Assembly (NCBI GenBank): GCA_019694395.1 | Contig: JAIBCC010000004.1 | Span: 186,001 to 250,000 of the forward strand | From: Pyrinomonadaceae bacterium | Lineage (GTDB): Bacteria > Acidobacteriota > Blastocatellia > Pyrinomonadales > Pyrinomonadaceae | Reading direction: 5' to 3' | Length of the DNA stretch: 64,000 nt | Shown here: positions 54,087-62,707 of the stretch, piece after piece | How positions within the stretch are numbered: the stretch's first letter is position 1 | Layout of the letters: every line of letters begins with the position of its first letter | Program-made: the position numbers and the translations under genes | Notes under the pieces: generated by a model | The model's input: only the letters and a program-made list of their open reading frames with translations | The model's database searches: none | Told to the model about the DNA's origin: nothing

Positions 54087-54854
54087 TTATATTTTAGCTG
54101 CGTCAAAAAGTTGACGGGCAACGCTCAAATTTTCTGCTTCGGACATATCCGAAATTACAAAAACCAAATCTTCTCCAATCTTAAAACTCGAAACCTGCAA
54201 GCCTTTTTCGCGTTTGCAAATGATTGAATCCTCTGTGTTTGAATTCGTCACGGCAGCGTTTTCGGATGCAGTTTTTAGCACTGAAATTATTTTTCCATTA
54301 TGCCGTAAAACAAAATGAATGAAGGATTTACCTTCAAATTTACAATTATGAACCTCCAAAATTTGGGTTCCCTCACTTTCCAACGATTTGACAAAAGAAA
54401 TTTTTTCCGCCGAAAGTTTACCAATATTTTTTTCCCAATCCTTGTAATGTTTTAAACCGCAATCTTCGTGTCTTTCAACGGCTTTTTCCGAAATTTCAGC
54501 AAACAAATTCGGTGGAGCATTTTTCTGGAAAAACAAGAAAAACGGGATTCCTATCACAATCAATAAACTTGCAAAAGCAGGCAGTAGAACTTTCCAATTA
54601 AACCACGATTTTTTCTGAAAAGCTGCGTCCTGTAAATCTGCTTTTACTCGCTTGGCAAACACCGGATTCATTTGAAATTCGGGGGCGGTTTTCAAAGAAA
54701 CACGCAATTTTTCACGGATTTCGCGGCGTGTGGAAAGTTCCTGCCGGCAATTCGGACAATTTTCCAAATGCTGAAAAACCTCGTGGTTTGTTTCAACGAT
54801 CAATTCATCACTCAAATAGGAATCGGCAATTTCACGAAAATCTCGACAATTCAT
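54087..54854 (-). CDS. Zinc-type anti-sigma factor, membrane-anchored
   Basis: 255 residues. The N-terminal zf-HC2 domain has His29-x3-Cys33-x2-Cys36 with Cys3 as a likely fourth ligand, the ZAS arrangement found in redox-sensing anti-sigma factors such as RsrA. One membrane helix (about 88-109) and a periplasmic domain of about 145 residues with three cysteines (HEDCGLKHYKD, VHNCKF, SIICKRE) follow. ATG overlaps the sigma stop by four bases, with GGAGG before it. Together with the downstream msrPQ it suggests a sensor of oxidative damage in the envelope; the redox idea is inference. Confidence 0.88.
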   Translation of the reverse strand: MNCRDFREIADSYLSDELIVETNHEVFQHLENCPNCRQELSTRREIREKLRVSLKTAPEFQMNPVFAKRVKADLQDAAFQKKSWFNWKVLLPAFASLLIVIGIPFFLFFQKNAPPNLFAEISEKAVERHEDCGLKHYKDWEKNIGKLSAEKISFVKSLESEGTQILEVHNCKFEGKSFIHFVLRHNGKIISVLKTASENAAVTNSNTEDSIICKREKGLQVSSFKIGEDLVFVISDMSEAENLSVARQLFDAAKI

Positions 54855-55417
54855 TGCGCCACCTCCTTGTTCTCTGTTCCAATTCCAAAATTCCTCGCAT
54901 AATTTGCCAGCTCCACCCGCAAAAGCTTTCGTCCACGGTGCAGACGCGACATCACCGTCCCAATCGGCACATCTAAAATATTTGAAATTTCTTTGTAAGC
55001 AAATTCTTCAACATCAGCCAACACAACAACTTGCGAAAACTGCTGCGGCACTCGGTTTAATGCTTCCAACACATCTTCATCGGTAATATTTTGTGGAATC
55101 GAAGGTTCAAAGGCAATCGTTTCGGCAATCTTTTCTTCTGTGTCTTCAACTAATTGCAATCGTCCGAGTTTCATTCGCCGCTTACTGTTCAGATGCGACA
55201 TGATCGTCATCAGCCACGCTTTGCAATTTGTGCCCATCTCGTAACGATGAAATGATCTCAGAGCCTGCATTAGAGTTTCCTGAGTCAAATCCTGCGCTTC
55301 CTCAACGTCCCGCACCATCCACATTGCCACCCGATAAAGATCATCGGAAAACGGCAACGCCTCGCGCTCAAAGTTTTCCCAATTTTCTTTTTTTATCTGT
55401 TTACCAAAACCAAACAT
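54851..55417 (-). CDS. ECF-type RNA polymerase sigma factor
   Basis: 188 residues from the ATG at 55417 (a start seven codons upstream is possible). Sigma-2 region: LYRVAMWMVRDVEEAQDLTQETLMQALRSFHRY; sigma-4 region: ALNRVPQQFSQVVVLADVEEFAYKEISNILDVPIGTVMSRLHRGRKLL, each split among its helices. It heads the operon with the anti-sigma and msrPQ genes, so those are likely targets. No consensus promoter for its own transcription could be assigned with confidence. Confidence 0.92.
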   Translation of the reverse strand: MFGFGKQIKKENWENFEREALPFSDDLYRVAMWMVRDVEEAQDLTQETLMQALRSFHRYEMGTNCKAWLMTIMSHLNSKRRMKLGRLQLVEDTEEKIAETIAFEPSIPQNITDEDVLEALNRVPQQFSQVVVLADVEEFAYKEISNILDVPIGTVMSRLHRGRKLLRVELANYARNFGIGTENKEVAQ

Positions 55418-55656
55418 TTTTAGATTCTGCCTTCGCAAAGAAAATTCAACTTTCTATTTGATGTCAAAAGAAGTGTAATTTATTCCAAACTTGTAAATAA
55501 AAACATCCCGAAAATTAGATTTAAGCCAAAAATATAAATATCCGGCGCATTTGTTCTAACTCTTTATATTCTTTATCACTTTATTTTACTAATCTTGAAA
55601 ACTAAAGAGCTTACTGAGCAACTACCAATTAACTAAGAACATCTAATCCAACAATT

Positions 55657-55702
55657 AAAACCTTTCAGAATTCTGCAGTTTAGAATCTGCGAGGTTTTTT
55701 TT
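55657..55702 (+). terminator. Terminator-like hairpin in the leader of the outer-membrane barrel gene
   Basis: AAAACCT (55657-55663) pairs with AGGTTTT (55692-55698); inside, CAG/CTG (55666-55668, 55687-55689) and ATTCT/AGAAT (55670-55674, 55682-55686) extend the stem; four more T follow. A shorter hairpin GTTGC/GCAAC lies at 55703-55716. No plus-strand gene lies upstream, so it would end a short RNA or act as an attenuator. Confidence 0.65.
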
Positions 55703-55742
55703 GTTGCTCCGGCAACTAACCAATAAATTTACAAGGAGTATC

Positions 55743-55819
55743 GCAATTTATGTTCTTCAGAGGGTTTGACGGTATTTCTTTAAAATACTCAAGACACTTT
55801 ATTAAAAAACATAAATTGC
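55743..55819 (+). promoter_or_regulatory. 12-bp perfect inverted repeat in the 5' leader
   Basis: GCAATTTATGTT (55743-55754) and AACATAAATTGC (55808-55819) are exact complements 53 bases apart; GTATTT/AAATAC (55772-55777, 55783-55788) gives an inner hairpin. The right arm ends directly before AAAAGGG, the ribosome binding region of the gene at 55830. Confidence 0.7.
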
Positions 55820-55833
55820 AAAAGGGTTTATGA
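55750..55833 (+). CDS. Upstream leader ORF, 27 codons
   Basis: The ATG at 55750 has AAGGAG at 55733-55738, eleven bases upstream. The peptide starts MFFRGFDGIS, is rich in Lys/His/Arg and ends KHKLQKGL. The TGA overlaps the ATG of the next gene (ATGA at 55830-55833), so translation is probably coupled. The ORF runs through the inverted repeat 55743-55819, and ribosomes on it would open the structure. It is too short for a domain call; it may be a leader peptide. The 412-base gap 55418-55829 holds this ORF and the terminator-like hairpin and nothing else I can name. Confidence 0.5.
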   Translation: MFFRGFDGISLKYSRHFIKKHKLQKGL

Positions 55834-56477
55834 ATAAATTAATCTTGGCATTTTGCTTATTGATGATTTCGAGCATTTTTACTTTTGCTCAAACCGATTA
55901 TAAAAAGTATGAAACCTATATCGGTTTCTCAAACAATCAAATAGACACCGGAGTTGACAGCGGAAACAGTATCCAAAGTTTCTTTAATGATCGCCGGTCT
56001 TTCAACGGTTTTGAAGCCGCCGGAGTTTATAACTTTAGCCGTTATGTCGGCGCAAAAGCTGATTTTTCCGGCACTTACCGAAGACAATCAGTCAATTCGA
56101 CCTTTAACACGGGAACCGGAACAGCTACTTTTAATTCTGAATCTAACCGCTCAGCTTACAACGTTTTAGGCGGCGTTCAGATTAAAGATAACTCTTCGGA
56201 TGCCAGAATCAAACCGTTTGCACATGGCTTGGTCGGGGTCGGACATCAACGCATTAATCTGAGAAACACTACATGTTCAGGCGCGGTGACTGTTTGCCCG
56301 TCTAGTTTTGTCAGTGGTTCGGATACCGGATTTTCAGGTGCTTTCGGCGGCGGTTTAGATGTCAAAGTTAGCGATAAAGTTGATATTCGTGCCGTTCAGG
56401 TTGATTACAATCCGGTTTGGCTGAGCGGAGCCAGACAAGACAATGTTCGTTTCGGAATTGGTTTAGTGATCAAATAA
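55830..56477 (+). CDS. Outer-membrane beta-barrel protein, OmpA/Opa-like small porin fold
   Basis: 215 residues. Signal peptide (LILAFCLLMISSIFTFAQ). The mature part alternates amphipathic strands with tight turns (YETYIGFSNNQ; FEAAGVYNFSRYVGAKADFSG; AYNVLGGVQIKDN; KPFAHGLVGVG), an eight-strand barrel pattern, and ends in RFGIGLVIK. Two cysteines in a loop (TCSGAVTVCPSS) may form a disulfide. It is probably a surface or outer-membrane protein. Its leader is unusual: terminator-like hairpin, 12-bp inverted repeat and an overlapping 27-codon ORF. A convergent terminator follows. Confidence 0.82.
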   Translation: MNKLILAFCLLMISSIFTFAQTDYKKYETYIGFSNNQIDTGVDSGNSIQSFFNDRRSFNGFEAAGVYNFSRYVGAKADFSGTYRRQSVNSTFNTGTGTATFNSESNRSAYNVLGGVQIKDNSSDARIKPFAHGLVGVGHQRINLRNTTCSGAVTVCPSSFVSGSDTGFSGAFGGGLDVKVSDKVDIRAVQVDYNPVWLSGARQDNVRFGIGLVIK

Positions 56478-56503
56478 GATTTTAAACCTGATTTTAAATC
56501 GAA

Positions 56504-56533
56504 AAAACGGGAAGTTTAAAAGCCTCCCGTTTT
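56504..56533. terminator. Bidirectional intrinsic terminator
   Basis: AAAACGGGA (56504-56512) pairs with TCCCGTTTT (56525-56533); T tract on the right and A tract on the left. It lies between the convergent barrel and M28 genes. Confidence 0.88.
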
Positions 56534-56556
56534 TCTTTTGCTTAACAAATATCAAA

Positions 56557-58197
56557 CTAATTTCGTTGACTTAATTCCGGCGGAAGTTGTTTGTCAATCT
56601 TCGGACGCTCTTTTAATTCGCTGAGCTTCCACATGGTCAAAAAGATCGTCCGCGAAATTTTTTCCATTTTGACATAGTCAATTTTGTCAGGAGTATCACT
56701 TGCCTGATGATAATCAACGTGAACTCCGTCAAACCAGAAAACAATCGGAATTCCATTCAAAGCATAATTGAAGTGGTCGGAACGGAAAAAGAAACGATTC
56801 GGATCTTTCGGATCATCATATCGAGTATCATAATCCATTTTCAGATAAGCATTATTGGTGCCTTTGGCAATTGCACCGAGTGTGGAGCTCATCATTTCGG
56901 AACCAATCACATAAATTTGATTTTCACCTGAAAGGTCTTTATTTTTCGGCTCGGTATCTCCGGCTTTTTTGCTCCGCCCGATCATATCAATGTTGAGTTG
57001 AGCAATGACTTTTTTGATGTCAACAGTTGGGAATTTGTTGAAATATTCGCTGCCCCACAAACCTTTTTCCTCGCCGCAGTGCCAGACAAAAAGGATTGAG
57101 CGTTTCGGGCGAACCTTGGCTTTGGCAAGTGCTTCGGCAATTCCCAAAACTCCGGTCGTTCCAGAACCGTCATCGTCTGCGCCATTCCAGATTTTATCTT
57201 CGCCGGGGGCATTCGGATTAGTCCCAACGTGGTCGTAGTGTGCACCGACAGCAACCATTTCGCTTTTCAGAACCGGATCACTTCCCTCCCACAGAGCAAC
57301 TACGTTTTGTGTCCAGGCGGTTTCAGCTTTGGTCGTGGCAGCAAAATTACCGGTTGTTTTCAAAGCGGCATTTGGTGCGTCGGCTGAAGTCAACGGATTT
57401 TTTTCAGCACCTTGGAAAATCATTTCGGCAACTTTACTAGACACTAGAAGAACCGGTAAAGCAGGTGCTTGCGGAGCGCCTTCACGAAGTTTTTCAGGAA
57501 ACATTCCGCCTTGACGGAAAAAGTTACGAACTTGCGCCCAATTAGCTTGCAGATTTGGCGGAGCCACTAAAATGATACCAACCGCACCTTTTGCTTTAGC
57601 GTTTGTTACCGGATCAGCCCAATCTGTCCCACGAGTCGCAGCAGTTAAATCGCGTTGAGTTAATCCGGCAGGAATCGGAGTTAAAAATCTTTGGTTAAAA
57701 CCTTGATTATACAAAACAACGATTTTCCCGTTGACATCAACTCCATTTAGTCCGTCAATCCCTTTTGATTTAACCATCCAAGCGTCTTTGACATAAACCA
57801 AAGGTGCATTTCCGTTTCCACTGCCGGACCAACGGAAAAAGTCTTCGCCATAAGTTAAATCCTTACCGTTGACATTTAATTTTGTCGTAGCAGGATCAAC
57901 AACCTCACGGCGTAACGAGATTTTCTGAAAGAAAGTGCCATTATCACCTGCAGGTTTATAACCCCATTTCTTCAAGTTAAAAGCGATAAAGTTTGCCGTT
58001 GCATCCAATCCCGGCGAAGGGGTATCACGCCCCTGCATTGCATCGTCAGCAATAAAATAAAGATAATCTTTTAATTGTTCAGCCGTAATTGCCTCCGCCA
58101 TTTTTTGTTCTTGGGGGGTAATTTTGACAGGAGTTTGTCCAAAAGCTGTCCAAACAAACGTCAGCGTTAAAAACAAAACAAATAATTTTTTGCTCAT
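56557..58197 (-). CDS. Secreted M28-family zinc aminopeptidase with PA domain
   Basis: 546 residues. Signal peptide (FVLFLTLTFVWTAFGQ). The first part includes a protease-associated region (about 150-275; GVDVNGKIVVLYNQG). The M28 catalytic part has VGAHYDHVG (near 318), NGADDDGSGT, WHCGEEKGLWGS (Glu-Glu pair) and a C-terminal HVDYHQASDTPDKID, giving the two-zinc site. It probably cleaves N-terminal residues from exported peptides in the periplasm. It is alone on its strand between two terminator regions. Confidence 0.93.
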   Translation of the reverse strand: MSKKLFVLFLTLTFVWTAFGQTPVKITPQEQKMAEAITAEQLKDYLYFIADDAMQGRDTPSPGLDATANFIAFNLKKWGYKPAGDNGTFFQKISLRREVVDPATTKLNVNGKDLTYGEDFFRWSGSGNGNAPLVYVKDAWMVKSKGIDGLNGVDVNGKIVVLYNQGFNQRFLTPIPAGLTQRDLTAATRGTDWADPVTNAKAKGAVGIILVAPPNLQANWAQVRNFFRQGGMFPEKLREGAPQAPALPVLLVSSKVAEMIFQGAEKNPLTSADAPNAALKTTGNFAATTKAETAWTQNVVALWEGSDPVLKSEMVAVGAHYDHVGTNPNAPGEDKIWNGADDDGSGTTGVLGIAEALAKAKVRPKRSILFVWHCGEEKGLWGSEYFNKFPTVDIKKVIAQLNIDMIGRSKKAGDTEPKNKDLSGENQIYVIGSEMMSSTLGAIAKGTNNAYLKMDYDTRYDDPKDPNRFFFRSDHFNYALNGIPIVFWFDGVHVDYHQASDTPDKIDYVKMEKISRTIFLTMWKLSELKERPKIDKQLPPELSQRN

Positions 58198-58424
58198 AGG
58201 TTTCCTTTAAATTTTGAATTTATATTTGAATAAATGTTGCGGTTTATAGTCACTCCGAATTAGTTCCGATAACTAATAATTTTAGCCGATTTTGGGGAAA
58301 ATCAAATTTGAATTAACTGTATCGTATTCGAGCAATATTTTCCAATACATTTTAGTAGATTATGCTAATTTGTGGTAAAAAATATTAAAGATTGGAAGTC
58401 ATAAACCTAAAGCCCCTAATTTTA

Positions 58425-58985
58425 ATGACAAGTTTAGAAAGAACTGATGCACAACTTTTAACTGCCTGCCAAAAAGGTGATGAGACTGCCTGGAACGAAT
58501 TAGTCGAAAGATTCCAACGTTTAATTATCACTATCCCGCGCCGCGCAGGCTTGAGTGAGGAGCAATCCGCCGATATTTTTCAGGAAGTTTTTCTCACACT
58601 TTTTGAAAAACTCGACGAGATCGAACAACCCGACAAATTACGTTCGTGGCTGGTGACAACAGCTAAATTCAAAACTTGGGGCGCAGTTCGTCAACAGAGT
58701 AATTCTCAGTCTCTGGATGATGAAGAATACGACGCATCTCAAATTTTACCCGATAAAAATCCCTTGGCAGATGAAGTTTTAATCGAAATGGAAAAGCAGC
58801 ATCAGATTCGCACTGCCATTAAAAAGTTGGAAGATCGTTGCCAGAAAATTCTGTCAATGATCTATTTGCGAGAGCCTTCTGCCTCTTATGCCGAAGTTGC
58901 CAAAGAAATCGGTGTCGGCGAAACCAGCATAAGTCCTTTACGCGCAAGGTGTTTGCAAAAATTATCAAAATTTCTGTCATTTTGA
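58425..58985 (+). CDS. Sigma-70-family (ECF-like) sigma factor of the CHAT locus
   Basis: 186 residues from the ATG at 58425; the preceding in-frame TTG is less likely. Sigma-2: AWNELVERFQRLIITIPRRAGLSEEQSADIFQEVFLTLFEKL (in helices); sigma-4: KKLEDRCQKILSMIYLREPSASYAEVAKEIGVGETSISPLRARCLQKL. It belongs to a group of short sigma factors often found with CHAT or subtilase genes, as I recall. It is followed by the soluble anti-sigma, CHAT-TPR and subtilase genes in the same direction. Confidence 0.9.
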   Translation: MTSLERTDAQLLTACQKGDETAWNELVERFQRLIITIPRRAGLSEEQSADIFQEVFLTLFEKLDEIEQPDKLRSWLVTTAKFKTWGAVRQQSNSQSLDDEEYDASQILPDKNPLADEVLIEMEKQHQIRTAIKKLEDRCQKILSMIYLREPSASYAEVAKEIGVGETSISPLRARCLQKLSKFLSF

Positions 58986-59053
58986 CCGAAAAAATTGTCT
59001 TTTTTTATTTCCGCCGCACACTGTATCAGTGATTTGAGGAAACGCTTAAAACA

Positions 59054-59647
59054 ATGAGTCTAATCAAAAAACATTTATCAGCCGAAATACTCATCAATTT
59101 AGCAGACAAAACTTTGTCGAACGATGAATTAAAATCTGCTAACGATCATTTGAAAGATTGTCCGAAATGCTCTGCCGAAGCAAATAAATTTAGTGAAATC
59201 GTCGGTTTGATGCAAAGAGACACTTCTACCGATGCACCGCAAGATTCTATTGTTTGGGCAAAGAATTTGTTTGCAACCAGACTGGTCGAGCCGAAAAAAT
59301 CACTGCTGCAAAAGGTGTTGGCAGTTTTAGAAATAGATTTTTCCAAACAGCCCGTTTTCGGCGAACGATCTGCTGCGCCGGTCAAACAAATGCTTTATCG
59401 GGCTGAAGACCTTGGAATTAGTCTCAGAATTTCCAATGAAAATGAAAACATTTCTCTTCGCGGGCAGGTTTTAGGTGAAAAATTCGGTAACTGCGAAATA
59501 GTTCTAAAAAGCGAAAAGAATTCATTTTTTGCAACAGCTAATGAGGCAAGCGAATTTAATCTTCAGGAAATTCCGAATGGTATTTACGATTTAACGCTTT
59601 CTAATGACGAAAAAGAAGTAATTATCGAAAATCTGGAACTAAACTAA
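59054..59647 (+). CDS. Soluble zinc-binding anti-sigma-like protein
   Basis: 197 residues. The N-terminal zf-HC2 domain has His32-x3-Cys36-x2-Cys39 (DHLKDCPKC) after a helical start (HLSAEILINLADKTLSNDEL). There is no membrane helix. The C-terminal part (about 130-197; ISLRGQVLGEKFGNCEIVL; FNLQEIPNGIYDLTLSND) looks like a beta-sandwich of the carboxypeptidase-regulatory/CnaB type. The sigma gene lies 68 bases upstream. It is likely to hold that sigma factor, with the C-terminal domain sensing or binding a partner such as the CHAT protein (inference). Confidence 0.75.
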   Translation: MSLIKKHLSAEILINLADKTLSNDELKSANDHLKDCPKCSAEANKFSEIVGLMQRDTSTDAPQDSIVWAKNLFATRLVEPKKSLLQKVLAVLEIDFSKQPVFGERSAAPVKQMLYRAEDLGISLRISNENENISLRGQVLGEKFGNCEIVLKSEKNSFFATANEASEFNLQEIPNGIYDLTLSNDEKEVIIENLELN

Positions 59648-59672
59648 ATCAAATTATTCAAAATCAGGAGAT

Positions 59673-59694
59673 CCTTGTTCTCGGGGGAACAAGG
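59673..59694 (+). other. Stable 8-bp hairpin between anti-sigma and CHAT genes
   Basis: CCTTGTTC (59673-59680) pairs perfectly with GAACAAGG (59687-59694), loop TCGGGG. No T tract follows directly; the next element is the terminator 59699-59738. The two hairpins sit in a row in a 109-base gap. Confidence 0.6.
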
Positions 59695-59698
59695 TGGT

Positions 59699-59738
59699 AA
59701 GAGGCGGGATAATTGGGAGACTATTTCGCCTCTTTTTT
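59699..59738 (+). terminator. Intrinsic terminator just before the CHAT-TPR gene
   Basis: AAGAGGCG (59699-59706) pairs with CGCCTCTT (59727-59734), 20-base loop, then T to 59738. It lies 18 bases before the ATG at 59757, so it probably reduces read-through from the sigma/anti-sigma genes and may be regulated. Confidence 0.8.
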
Positions 59739-59756
59739 GTGCTATTATCAATTAAA

Positions 59757-62561
59757 ATGCAAGTTGATAAATTAGCCGAAAAATTGGTTTTTGCTAAAAA
59801 TAATTTGGAAAGAACGTCCTTGCTTAAAGATTTTAACGAACAAGCTGACGAAAAACTTGCCTTTGCGCTCAAAGAAATTTGTTATAGTGCCTGGACCAAG
59901 GAGCCGACCAAAGCTCAAAACGCTGCTCTTGCCTTAGAAAATCTAGCTAATTTTAATCCAAATGAAAAAATAATAGCAATATCCGCTTGGATTTCCGGTA
60001 TTGCCTGTCTGACGGAAGGAAAAATTGAAGATACCGTAAAAAACCTGGAAACTGCCAATCAAATTTTTCTGTCTATTAATGAGGAGCATCTGGCAGCACA
60101 AACTCAAGTTAGTAAACTCTATGCACTCGCTTTATTAGGACGTTATGAAGAGGCGGTTCAATGCGGAAAAAATGCACTCGAAATATTTGAAAAATACAAA
60201 GATGAATTAGCGGCTGGAAAGATTGAAAAAAATTTGGGCAACATTGTTTCCCGACAAGAAAATCATTTTGAAGCAGAAAAATACTATCTTTCAGCTCACG
60301 CACGATTTTCCGACCTAAAAGATGAAATGGAATTAACGATGTGTGAAAACGGATTAGCGATGACCTATACCTCATTAAATAATTTTCGTAAAGCGGAAAA
60401 TTTTTACTTTAAGGCACTACAAAAAGCTAAAAAAGTTGGGATGTTCGTTACTGAAGCTGAAATTGAGGCGAGCATTGGCAATTTATTACTTTTCCGTGCC
60501 CAGTTTGACCAAGCCTTAAAGTTTTTAGAACTGTCTCGCCAGAAATATGAAAAACTTGAAATGCCTCATCAAACAGCGGTTGCCGAACTCGAAATAGCCG
60601 ATGCATATCTTGAACTAAATTTAGTGGATGAAGCCTTTGAGCTATACGAAAAAACTGTTGGAACACTTGCCGGATTAAAAATGCAGGGGGAAGAGGCACG
60701 AGCCAGAGTCAATTACGCACGGGCGGCAATTGCCATTGGTAAAAAAGAACTAGCAAAACAAGAACTCGAAAAATCAGCCCACTTATATCAGGCAGAGAAA
60801 AATATTGTTGGAGAAGCGTTTGTTAAACTTATCGAAATCCAATTTGCTTTACTTGCTAATGAAAACAAAAAGGCTTTTGGATTAATTAAAGAAGCCAATC
60901 AAATGCTTCTTAAAAGCGGGAATATCCGCTATTCGTTGCTTGCCAAATGGTTAGAAGGTGAAGTCTTACTTAATCTCGAAAGATTTAACGAAGCAAGGGA
61001 AATTTTAACAAAAACTTTTGAAGATGCCTTAAAACAAGAAAATCCGTATCTGGCGCAAACTATTCAAACAACCTTGGGACGAATTGCTCTTAAAAAGAAA
61101 AATTTCAAAGAGGCTGAATCTCACTTCAAAAAAGCAATTAATTTTATTGAAACTTTACGCGAACCGCTTCCGGCAGAAGATTTCAAAATTGCTTTTTTAG
61201 GCGATAAATTATTGCCTTATCAAGAATTAGCTAAAATATATCTTCTCCAAAACAATATTAAAGAAGCCTTTCTTTTAGTCGAACAGTCACGTTCACGAGC
61301 ATTGGCAGAAAAGCTCAGCGGACAGCAGATCAGCAAAGAATCTTCGGATGAAAATACAGCCAAAATCTATCGGCAATTAGCGGATTTACGCGAAGAATTG
61401 AACTGGTATTACAATCGGATCAATCGTGCGACCAACAAAGAAAGTAAATCTCTTTTAAACGAAACCAAATTCAGAGAAAAGAAAATCAACGAGTTGATGC
61501 GCCAGATCAAAAACCTCAAAGGCGAAACAAATATTGGCGGTAAGGTATTGAATTTCAAAGAATTGCAGAAATCTTTAGGTAAAACTTACGCTTTAATTGA
61601 GTTTGTAATTTTTGAAGACCAAATTTCGGCTTTTGTTATTACCGACAAAAAACTCGAATATGTTGAAAATCTGGTGCAGGAAAATGAGATCAGCGAACTA
61701 CTCGAAAGTTTGCATTTTCAATTTGAAACAATGCGCTACGGCAGCAGTAACATTGGATTTTTTGTCAACGAATTGAAAAAACGGACTGATAGTTATTTAC
61801 AAAAACTCTACGAAAAACTATTGCGTCCGTTGGAAAGTTTAATTGGAAATCGTCATTTAGTTTTTATTCCGGTCGGCAGACTTCATTATTTACCTTTTCA
61901 CGCACTTCACAATGGCGAAAAATATTTGATCGAAGAACGCGAAGTTTTATTTTCTCCGAGTGCAACCGTATTTCAATTTTGTCTGGAAAAAGAATCGCGC
62001 CCGTTTAAAAATGCACTTTTAGTTGGATTTTCTGATGAAAAAATTCCTTTTGCCGTCAAAGAAGTTGAAGAATTGCAAAAAGTTTTTCCCGAAAATTTAT
62101 CTTTAATAGGGAAAAACGCGGGTTTTAGTAATTTTAAAAAGAATGTAGGGCAGTTTGATTTGGTGCATCTTGCCTGTCACGGACAATTTCGCAGTGATAA
62201 TCCGATGTTCTCTTCACTGCATTTAGCTGATGGTTTACTGACCGTGCGGGATATTTCCGAATTAAATCTAAATGCTGAATTAGTTGTGCTTAGTGCCTGT
62301 GAAACAGGAATTAATAAGATTCTGCCAGGGGAAGAATTACTTGGATTAACCCGTGGTTTTCTTTCTGCCGGAGTTTCGTCACTGGTTTTAACTTTGTGGA
62401 CAGTTGATGATAAAACGGCGCGTGATCTGATGGTTGATTTTTATTCGCAGCTACAAGCAGGGAAAAAAACTTCGACAGCTTTAAGGATAGCGCAAGGCAA
62501 CTTAATCAGGCAAAATGTGCATCCTTATTATTGGTCTCCTTTTTTTCTGGTTGGCAAATAA
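59757..62561 (+). CDS. CHAT-domain caspase-like protease with N-terminal TPR repeats
   Basis: 934 residues from the ATG at 59757; the open frame reaches further back, but through the terminator hairpin. About ten TPR or TPR-like units span 1-500 (for example FYFKALQKAKKVGMFVTEAEIEASIG; ARVNYARAAIAIGKKELAKQEL), then a coiled region (about 530-600) and the CHAT domain (about 640-934). Catalytic His808 in HLACHGQF and Cys848 in LSACETG are intact, with GLTRGFLSAGVSSLVLTLW following. CHAT proteins are caspase-clan cysteine proteases, the fold of separase and of Csx29. No signal peptide, so cytoplasmic. TPRs probably hold or sense the target. Confidence 0.93.
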   Translation: MQVDKLAEKLVFAKNNLERTSLLKDFNEQADEKLAFALKEICYSAWTKEPTKAQNAALALENLANFNPNEKIIAISAWISGIACLTEGKIEDTVKNLETANQIFLSINEEHLAAQTQVSKLYALALLGRYEEAVQCGKNALEIFEKYKDELAAGKIEKNLGNIVSRQENHFEAEKYYLSAHARFSDLKDEMELTMCENGLAMTYTSLNNFRKAENFYFKALQKAKKVGMFVTEAEIEASIGNLLLFRAQFDQALKFLELSRQKYEKLEMPHQTAVAELEIADAYLELNLVDEAFELYEKTVGTLAGLKMQGEEARARVNYARAAIAIGKKELAKQELEKSAHLYQAEKNIVGEAFVKLIEIQFALLANENKKAFGLIKEANQMLLKSGNIRYSLLAKWLEGEVLLNLERFNEAREILTKTFEDALKQENPYLAQTIQTTLGRIALKKKNFKEAESHFKKAINFIETLREPLPAEDFKIAFLGDKLLPYQELAKIYLLQNNIKEAFLLVEQSRSRALAEKLSGQQISKESSDENTAKIYRQLADLREELNWYYNRINRATNKESKSLLNETKFREKKINELMRQIKNLKGETNIGGKVLNFKELQKSLGKTYALIEFVIFEDQISAFVITDKKLEYVENLVQENEISELLESLHFQFETMRYGSSNIGFFVNELKKRTDSYLQKLYEKLLRPLESLIGNRHLVFIPVGRLHYLPFHALHNGEKYLIEEREVLFSPSATVFQFCLEKESRPFKNALLVGFSDEKIPFAVKEVEELQKVFPENLSLIGKNAGFSNFKKNVGQFDLVHLACHGQFRSDNPMFSSLHLADGLLTVRDISELNLNAELVVLSACETGINKILPGEELLGLTRGFLSAGVSSLVLTLWTVDDKTARDLMVDFYSQLQAGKKTSTALRIAQGNLIRQNVHPYYWSPFFLVGK

Positions 62562-62707
62562 AAAAATTTTCTATATTGTGTCTTTTATACGCTTTTGGCA
62601 GCACTGTGAGCGTAGGACTATCCCCGATTTTGGATTGGAGATTTCGGCTTTTCATAAAAATCCCCCAAAATGTCTAGAATATAGTCTGAAAAAGTTGAGG
62701 ATATTTT

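Noticed and set aside
55418..55500. ECF-type promoter (GGAAT box on the minus strand) for the sigma-msrPQ operon
   Set aside because: A GGAAT is present, but I could not find a matching -10 element at a convincing distance.
55703..55741. Known riboswitch (c-di-GMP or similar) before the barrel gene
   Set aside because: The hairpins do not show the conserved core sequences of any class that I can recall; kept only as an unassigned leader.
59694..59756. N-terminal extension of the CHAT protein (frame open upstream of 59757)
   Set aside because: It would be read from inside the terminator hairpin, and its residues do not resemble a TPR start; the ATG at 59757 is preferred.
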